Below the pieces are notes generated by a model that was not told the origin of the DNA, ran no database searches, and saw nothing but the letters and a program-made list of their open reading frames with translations. A program made the position numbers and the translations under genes. From the NCBI GenBank assembly GCA_045534575.1, contig JAZSJZ010000004.1, forward strand, positions 192,249 to 256,248: DNA of 64,000 nucleotides, written 5' to 3'. Below are positions 59,119-64,000 of the stretch, piece by piece. Position 1 is the first letter of the stretch, and each line of letters starts with the position of its first letter. This DNA is from UBA4636 sp045534575 (GTDB lineage Bacteria; Bacillota; Clostridia; Christensenellales; Borkfalkiaceae).

Positions 59119-60660
59119 ATGAAGAAAATAGTGATAATTGGGGGTGGCCCTGCGGGGCTAACAGCGGGTTATGAACTCGTAAAAAACAAAGATAACGAAG
59201 TTATCATTTTAGAAGAAACTAACGTTCTTGGCGGTATTTCTCAAACGGTTAGGCACAACGGCAACCGAATGGATATCGGCGGTCATAGATTTTTCTCTAA
59301 AGACGACGAAATAATGAAGTGGTGGAGCGATTTAATGCCACTTCAAGGCTCGCCGTCTTACGATGATAAAGTTTTAGGAAGGGAATCAACGCTCGCTGAA
59401 AATGGCCCTAACCCTGAAGAAGACGACGTTGTTATGCTCGCAAGGCATAGAGTTTCTAGAATTTACTATAAAAATTGTTTCTTCGATTACCCAATTTCAA
59501 TGAAGTGGGAAACAATCAAGAATATGGGCTTTTTCACCACGATAAGAGCGGGTTTTTCTTATCTATGGTCGGCTGTTTTCAAAAAGAAGGAAACAAATCT
59601 AGAAAATTTCTATATCAACCGCTTTGGCAGAGTTCTTTACGGGATGTTTTTCGAGGGTTACACCGAGAAACTTTGGGGTAGGCATCCTAGAGAAATTTCT
59701 GCCGATTGGGGCGCGCAAAGGGTAAAAGGTTTATCTATTCGCGCAATGATTAAAGATATTTTCGGTAAAATTTTCAAAAAGAAAAATAGAGAAGTAGAAA
59801 CGTCGCTAATCGAAGAGTTTTGGTATCCTAAATATGGCCCAGGTCAACTTTGGGAACTTGTAGCCGAAAAATTCGAAAACGAGGGCGGAAAACTCGTTAA
59901 GAACTGCAAAGTTGTTAAAATTAATCAAGAAAACGACAAAATCGTTTCAATTTCAGCCATTTTAGATGGTGTTGAGGTTGAGTTTAAGGCGGACGAGTTC
60001 ATTTCTTCAATGCCTGTTAAAGACCTTGTTGAAGGTATGCAAGCAGAAGAAAATATTACGAGAATTGCCTCAGGGCTTCCTTATCGTGATTTCGTAACGG
60101 TAGGGCTACTTGTTAACAAACTCAAACTCGTTAACAAAACAGATATTAAAACGCTTGGGAACATTGTTCCAGATTGCTGGATTTACGTTCAAGATACCAA
60201 CGTTAAACTTGGCAGAATTCAAATCTTTAACAACTGGTCGCCTTATATGGTTAAAGACCCAGATAATACCGTTTGGGTAGGGCTTGAATATTTCTGCAAC
60301 GAGGGCGACGAGTTCTGGTCAATGACCGAAGAAGATACCATAAACTTTGCAATAGCCGAACTTAAAAAGATTGGCGTTATTGCTGAAGATGACGCAATTT
60401 TAGATAGCCATAGAGAGAAAATTAAGAAAGCGTATCCAGCATATTTTGATACTTATGCGGAATTTGACGTTGTTAAAAATTATCTTTCTTCCTTTAAAAA
60501 CTTATATTGCGTAGGCAGAAACGGTCAGCATAGATATAACAATATGGATCACTCTATGCTAACTGCTATACTAACTGCTCGTGCTATTGAAAACGGCGGC
60601 GAGGGAAAAGACGATATTTGGGACGTAAACACTGAAAAATCTTACCACGAAAAGAAATAA
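59119..60660 (+). CDS. FAD-dependent amine-oxidase/UDP-galactopyranose-mutase-like flavoprotein
   Basis: 513 residues. N-terminal FAD-binding fold KKIVIIGGGPAGLTAGYEL then acidic VIILEE near 33, GGISQTV, and DIGGHRFFSKDDEIMKWW near 57; the C-terminal FAD signature is YCVGRNGQHRYNNMDHSMLTAI near 467. Start at 59119 with AAGGAGA at 59109-59115; a TTG at 59095 is in frame but lacks a site. Similar proteins are often listed as protoporphyrinogen-oxidase-like or as mutases acting on nucleotide sugars. Here the next gene is a membrane glycosyltransferase, five bases away, which favours surface-sugar chemistry. The exact reaction is unknown. Confidence 0.82.
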   Translation: MKKIVIIGGGPAGLTAGYELVKNKDNEVIILEETNVLGGISQTVRHNGNRMDIGGHRFFSKDDEIMKWWSDLMPLQGSPSYDDKVLGRESTLAENGPNPEEDDVVMLARHRVSRIYYKNCFFDYPISMKWETIKNMGFFTTIRAGFSYLWSAVFKKKETNLENFYINRFGRVLYGMFFEGYTEKLWGRHPREISADWGAQRVKGLSIRAMIKDIFGKIFKKKNREVETSLIEEFWYPKYGPGQLWELVAEKFENEGGKLVKNCKVVKINQENDKIVSISAILDGVEVEFKADEFISSMPVKDLVEGMQAEENITRIASGLPYRDFVTVGLLVNKLKLVNKTDIKTLGNIVPDCWIYVQDTNVKLGRIQIFNNWSPYMVKDPDNTVWVGLEYFCNEGDEFWSMTEEDTINFAIAELKKIGVIAEDDAILDSHREKIKKAYPAYFDTYAEFDVVKNYLSSFKNLYCVGRNGQHRYNNMDHSMLTAILTARAIENGGEGKDDIWDVNTEKSYHEKK

Positions 60661-60665
60661 TAATT

Positions 60666-62408
60666 ATGGAAATTCGCTCTAGTGAATCACTTAATTTAAA
60701 AAAATCGGTATATGATTTTGCGAAAAATCATCCGTTCATATTATCTTTTGCTATTTGCGTGCTTTTGTGTTCCTTTTCGTTTATGGAACAGCACGAAATA
60801 TCGTCTGGCAATAGATTTTTCATGCTCGCAATAGCGTGTCTTGTTTGCGTTGCGCTAGTTTATTTAATTTCAACGCAATTTGCGCTGTCAAAAACCAAAC
60901 TTTCGCTAATTTTTGCGGGGTTTATATTCTGCGCGTTTGTGTTCTTTAAATTTTTCTCGCCGTCCCACTCAAAAGCGGCGATTATTGGCGCAAGCGGAAT
61001 AGTTTTTCTTCTTATCGTTACGATTTTTCTAATTGCAACTAAGAAAATGACGTGTGAAAACGCAATAATTCTCATATTTTTAGCGGGAATAATTATTCGT
61101 TTTACCTACGTTTTATATACTTCCGCCCAAGCGCGCCAGCACGACGTTTACGGCTTTGAAAACGACGGGCATTCGGGCTATATTAAGTATTTGTTTGATA
61201 ACAATTTCAAACTGCCCGATTTTGATCCAACTTTAATCGACCAATTTTATCATCCGCCACTTCACCACTTAATTTCTGCGGCGTGGTGGAAGATTTTATC
61301 GAATTTAGGCGTTTTAGATTATTACGCGCAAGAATCTATTCAAACTTTAACACTATTCTATTCAATTTGTTGTAGTATTTTGACTTATAAAATTTTGCGT
61401 AAATTCAATGTTAAAGGTCTTACTTTAGTTGCGCTTTTTGCAATAATTTCGTTCCACCCAACGTTCATAATTTTTTCGGCTAGCATAAACAACGATATTT
61501 TATCGGTAACGTTAATGCTTTCGGCGCTTTATACGTCGCTAAAATGGTTCGAATCGCAAAAACTTAAAGATATTCTCTTAACGGGGCTTTTTATTGGGCT
61601 TGCCATGTTCACAAAACTCTCAGCCTATATGATTTGCGTGCCGATTGCAATTTTGTTTGCCGTTAAATTTTTCCAAAACTTAAAAGAATATAAAAAATAT
61701 CTTATTCAGTTTGGGCTATTCCTTTTAATTTGCGCACCGATTGCGCTATTTTGGAGCGTTAGAAACGCCGTTTTATATAACGTGCCAATAAATTTTGTGC
61801 AAAAACTTGGCGAAGATTCTTGGCAATACGTGGGCAACCACACCGTTATTGAAAGGCTTTTCGATTTTAGCCCGAAACTTTTTGAAAGCGTTTTCGACCA
61901 ATGGCTGTATCGTGGCAACAATCTTTATAACGAATATAACCCAATGATTTCGCTTTTAAAAACTTCAATGTTTGAAGAGTTTATCAACGACACGGCTTTT
62001 AAAAACATAACGTTGGTTTCAATTATTTTGTTCTATTCAAATATCATTATCGTGTTAGTATCTTTAGTTGCGCTAGGCTACCTCGTTTTCGCTATGATAA
62101 AAGATAGGAAAGTGTGCTTTAGAACGCTTTCAATAATGATCGCATGGTTGGCAATGGTGGTGTTCTACTATATTTTCTGCTTTGAATTCCCGCACCACTG
62201 CACCGAGAATATTCGCTACGTCAGCCCGACGATAATTTTCGGCTTAATCTTTATGGGGCTAGCCAAAAACCGAATTGAAGAAAAGGCGAGCGTTGAAGGG
62301 GCGAGCAATGCATTAGTTAAAACTGATAAAATTTTATCTAATTCGTTTGCTACTTTAGCGGGAATTTTCAGTTTCTTTGCCGTTATGATGTTCCTTCTTA
62401 TGAGTTAA
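60666..62408 (+). CDS. Polytopic glycosyltransferase, family-39/ArnT-like
   Basis: 580 residues with about twelve membrane segments. The first external loop has ARQHDVYGFENDGHSGY and then DQFYHPPLHHLISAAWW near 195, the D/E and HPP(L)HH pattern of lipid-linked-sugar transferases of the GT-C fold (family 39, ArnT, EMA-like). Helix runs LFAIISFHPTFIIFSASINNDI and GLFIGLAMFTKLSA are typical of the group. It would move a sugar from a polyprenyl phosphate to a surface acceptor. Donor and acceptor are unknown. It follows the flavoprotein gene closely and has no strong ribosome site. Confidence 0.75.
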   Translation: MEIRSSESLNLKKSVYDFAKNHPFILSFAICVLLCSFSFMEQHEISSGNRFFMLAIACLVCVALVYLISTQFALSKTKLSLIFAGFIFCAFVFFKFFSPSHSKAAIIGASGIVFLLIVTIFLIATKKMTCENAIILIFLAGIIIRFTYVLYTSAQARQHDVYGFENDGHSGYIKYLFDNNFKLPDFDPTLIDQFYHPPLHHLISAAWWKILSNLGVLDYYAQESIQTLTLFYSICCSILTYKILRKFNVKGLTLVALFAIISFHPTFIIFSASINNDILSVTLMLSALYTSLKWFESQKLKDILLTGLFIGLAMFTKLSAYMICVPIAILFAVKFFQNLKEYKKYLIQFGLFLLICAPIALFWSVRNAVLYNVPINFVQKLGEDSWQYVGNHTVIERLFDFSPKLFESVFDQWLYRGNNLYNEYNPMISLLKTSMFEEFINDTAFKNITLVSIILFYSNIIIVLVSLVALGYLVFAMIKDRKVCFRTLSIMIAWLAMVVFYYIFCFEFPHHCTENIRYVSPTIIFGLIFMGLAKNRIEEKASVEGASNALVKTDKILSNSFATLAGIFSFFAVMMFLLMS

Positions 62409-62417
62409 GGTGAATTT

Positions 62418-63623
62418 ATGAAATGCTTAAACGTTGAATACTTGTCAAAAACAAACGTGCTTTTTCCAATAGATATCAACGAAATTTTAGATTTTTTCAC
62501 AAAAGGCGAAACACAAATTTTTGAAGATAACGAAAAGAAAGTTACTCTCTACCCAGACGGAACGCTTGAAATTTTGGGCTTTGAAACAGCGCCCGAACTT
62601 TTTAACGATAGAAAAGGGCATAACAAAGAATTTTGTTTTGGACAATATGAAGCAAAAAAACTTAAAAATGCAATTAAGAAAATAGTCGTTTTGGAAGGCG
62701 TTAAGGCGCTTAATGAGTATTTCGCAATAGGCTTTGATAATCTTAAAGAAGTGATTTTACCAAATTCTTTAGAAGATATAGGTCAAAGCGCATTCGAAAT
62801 GTGCGTTAACTTAACTAAAATAAATTTTCCAAAAAACCTTAAAAAAATAGGCAAAAGAGCGTTTTATTCGTTAGGCTTTGATGGTGAACTATATCTTCCA
62901 AATAGCATAACCGAGATAGGCGAAAGGGCGTTTGCTTGCTCTAAGATTAAATCAATAGTTTTGCCGAATTCTATTTCAAAAATAGCAGAAGATTGTTTTA
63001 CTTATTGTTTTAATTTGCAAGAAATTCAAATTCCAAACGGCGTAAAAGTTATTGAAAAAAGCGCGTTTTGTAGATGTTCAAAATTAAAAAGCGTAACTTT
63101 CCCCGCAACGCTAGAAAAAATTGGTAAATATGCTTTTGAAGGCTGTAAAATGCTTGAAAACGCTCTATTTTTCTCTAACGTGGAAATATGTGATAATGCG
63201 TTTTTAAATAGCGGTTACGAGAAAATTCTTGCCGAAAAAGAGATTGGCAACACGCCTAAAACCGAGTGGAATAAAGATTTTGGCGAAATTAAAAACGAAG
63301 TTGAACTTGTTGAAAGGCTAAGGGGCAGAGATATTAGCGAACAAGCAAAACAATTAATGGCAAAATTTATCACAAAAGAAGATAAATATTCTTACGGCGA
63401 GTTAGATTCAAGTAGCGTTTTTGAAGAGAGTGAAATTTTATCTAGAGTTTGCAACGTTTCAAGTTTTATCGTTAAAAACGGGGTAATAGTCGGCATTGTT
63501 TATGATAAAAAGAACGTCCTTTTTGGCGTTGAAACAATTCTTTATTCTGCTACCGATGACGACGGCACCGGCTCAACCTCAGTTTTAAAAACAATTAAAA
63601 TTTGTTTTTCTAACGAAGTTTAA
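62418..63623 (+). CDS. Cytoplasmic BspA-type leucine-rich-repeat protein
   Basis: 401 residues, no signal peptide or membrane segment. Residues about 85-260 are six to seven LRR_5 repeats (LKEVILPNSLEDIGQSAF, LTKINFPKNLKKIGKRAF, IKSIVLPNSISKIAEDCF, LKSVTFPATLEKIGKYAF). An N-terminal part (1-80) contains LYPDGTLEILGFE and the C-terminal 130 residues (EKEIGNTPKTEW ... VSSFIVKNGVIVGI) have no repeat and are not recognised. AAGGTG precedes the ATG. LRR_5 proteins are usually exported; lack of an export signal is unusual. It closes the flavoprotein-glycosyltransferase group. Confidence 0.8.
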   Translation: MKCLNVEYLSKTNVLFPIDINEILDFFTKGETQIFEDNEKKVTLYPDGTLEILGFETAPELFNDRKGHNKEFCFGQYEAKKLKNAIKKIVVLEGVKALNEYFAIGFDNLKEVILPNSLEDIGQSAFEMCVNLTKINFPKNLKKIGKRAFYSLGFDGELYLPNSITEIGERAFACSKIKSIVLPNSISKIAEDCFTYCFNLQEIQIPNGVKVIEKSAFCRCSKLKSVTFPATLEKIGKYAFEGCKMLENALFFSNVEICDNAFLNSGYEKILAEKEIGNTPKTEWNKDFGEIKNEVELVERLRGRDISEQAKQLMAKFITKEDKYSYGELDSSSVFEESEILSRVCNVSSFIVKNGVIVGIVYDKKNVLFGVETILYSATDDDGTGSTSVLKTIKICFSNEV

Positions 63624-63649
63624 GAACGAGAAAATTGCATAAAAAAAAC

Positions 63650-63680
63650 GACAAGGTAGAAAAAACCTTGTCATTTTTTT
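63650..63680. terminator. Bidirectional terminator between the LRR gene and tRNA-Thr(CGU)
   Basis: GACAAGGT (63650-63657) and ACCTTGTC (63665-63672), with an A-run at 63641-63648 and a T-run at 63674-63680. Confidence 0.85.
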
Positions 63681-63681
63681 C

Positions 63682-63757
63682 TGGAGCTACCGACCGGATT
63701 TGAACCGGTGGCCTGCGCATTACGAGTGCGCCGCTCTACCGACTGAGCCACGGTAGC
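63682..63757 (-). tRNA. tRNA-Thr (anticodon CGU), 3' CCA encoded
   Basis: On the minus strand the cloverleaf is complete: acceptor GCTACCG/CGGTAGC, anticodon stem GCGCA/TGCGC with loop CTCGTAA (anticodon CGT), T-arm ACCGG-TTCAAAT-CCGGT, then T and the encoded CCA. It reads ACG codons. Confidence 0.95.
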
Positions 63758-63771
63758 AAAATTACTATAAT

Positions 63772-63800
63772 AATATATCACATATTAAAATTCTTTGCAA
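63772..63800 (-). promoter_or_regulatory. Promoter of tRNA-Thr(CGU)
   Basis: On the minus strand: TTGCAA (63800-63795), a 17-base spacer, and TATATT (63777-63772), 15 bases before the mature tRNA 5' end. Confidence 0.55.
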
Positions 63801-63887
63801 GGATTTTTATTGCGATTGTTTAAGAATTAAAAAAATTGAATAATATTTTATTTTATATAAAATGTTAATATTATAGCGCAAATTTCA

Positions 63888-63916
63888 TTGACAATTATCA
63901 ATAAATCATATAAAAT
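63888..63916 (+). promoter_or_regulatory. SigA-type promoter of tRNA-Thr(GGU)
   Basis: TTGACA (63888-63893), a 17-base spacer, and TAAAAT (63911-63916), 20 bases before the tRNA. Confidence 0.8.
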
Positions 63917-63935
63917 GTTTATGCTAAAACGAATT

Positions 63936-64000
63936 GCTGGTGTGGCTCAGGAGGTAGCGCGCCACCTTGGTAAGGTGGAGGTCACGGGTTCGATTCCCGT
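63936..64000 (+). tRNA. tRNA-Thr (anticodon GGU), 3' end cut by window
   Basis: Begins GCTGGTG, has anticodon stem CCACC/GGTGG with loop TTGGTAA (anticodon GGT), and the T-arm ACGGG-TTCGATT-CCCGT up to the last base. The 3' acceptor strand lies beyond the window. The D-stem has one mismatch (GCTC against GCGC). Confidence 0.9.

Noticed and set aside
1..64000. Prophage, insertion sequence, integron or CRISPR array
   Set aside because: No transposase, integrase, phage structural gene, Cas gene or regular direct-repeat array was found on either strand.

Overview
The window is about 64 kb of AT-rich chromosome that looks like a low-GC Gram-positive bacterium (Bacillota, Clostridia-like). The evidence is a DAP-type murE with a division cluster containing divIB/ftsQ, Firmicute-style helicase loaders (a DnaD-domain protein plus DnaI) next to a c-di-AMP cyclase, an mcsA-mcsB-clpC operon, a ywlE-type arginine phosphatase, AGGAGG-type ribosome sites and many TTGACA-17-TATAAT promoters. 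The genetic code is standard: TGA is used as a stop. No phage, transposase, CRISPR array or other obvious mobile DNA is visible, so this is core chromosome. An uncultured gut clostridium is a plausible source, but that is an inference.

Layout. 1-2.6 kb: a MORN-repeat protein (cut by the window edge) followed by a membrane protein with tandem Rossmann/TrkA-N-like domains and a C-terminal RyR-like domain. 2.9-4.0 kb: mannonate dehydratase. 4.1-14.6 kb: a compact cell-wall and division cluster, murE-mraY-murD-ftsW-murA-ftsQ-ftsA-ftsZ, in which ftsZ carries a 350-residue acidic N-terminal extension and a well-placed internal ribosome site at the canonical FtsZ start. 14.7-16.5 kb: typA on the minus strand, sharing a bidirectional terminator with ftsZ. 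16.7-26.6 kb: single genes and small units (ABC exporter, GNAT, glmS, leucine-rich-repeat lipoprotein, CDF transporter, NAD(P)HX repair enzyme, small membrane protein, DUF3737 protein). 26.6-27.7 kb: a candidate cobalamin riboswitch, a DUF4430-like lipoprotein and an ECF S component. 27.8-29.9 kb: KtrA/KtrB-type potassium uptake (minus strand). 30.1-30.3 kb: a probable 6S RNA (minus strand). 30.4-33.6 kb: metallo-hydrolase, comEC, holA. 33.7-37.1 kb: cdaA with a 37-codon membrane peptide, then dnaI and a DnaB/DnaD-type loader on the minus strand. 37.3-50.9 kb: sbcD-sbcC, an alpha/beta-hydrolase-like protein, signal peptidase, degV, pepF, dnaB helicase, tsaC/sua5, ywlE, rpiB, galU. 51.0-63.6 kb: mcsA-mcsB-clpC-hpf, a TIM-barrel isomerase, pgi, a second CDF transporter, a flavoprotein, a membrane glycosyltransferase and a second leucine-rich-repeat protein. 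The end holds two threonine tRNAs on opposite strands, the last cut by the window edge.

How the parts fit. The mur/fts genes, glmS, galU and pgi all serve hexosamine or wall metabolism. A c-di-AMP cyclase lies within 6 kb of a KtrAB potassium system, a known c-di-AMP target family. McsB (writer), YwlE (eraser) and ClpC (protease arm) of protein-arginine phosphorylation are all present. Several stand-alone genes appear to be transcribed as leaderless mRNAs, with the start codon at the predicted +1.

Main items for a second look: the FtsZ extension with internal start, the MORN/RyR membrane unit, the riboswitch-DUF4430-ECF unit, the tiny gene after cdaA, hook-less SbcC, a serine-less hydrolase, and the leaderless promoters.
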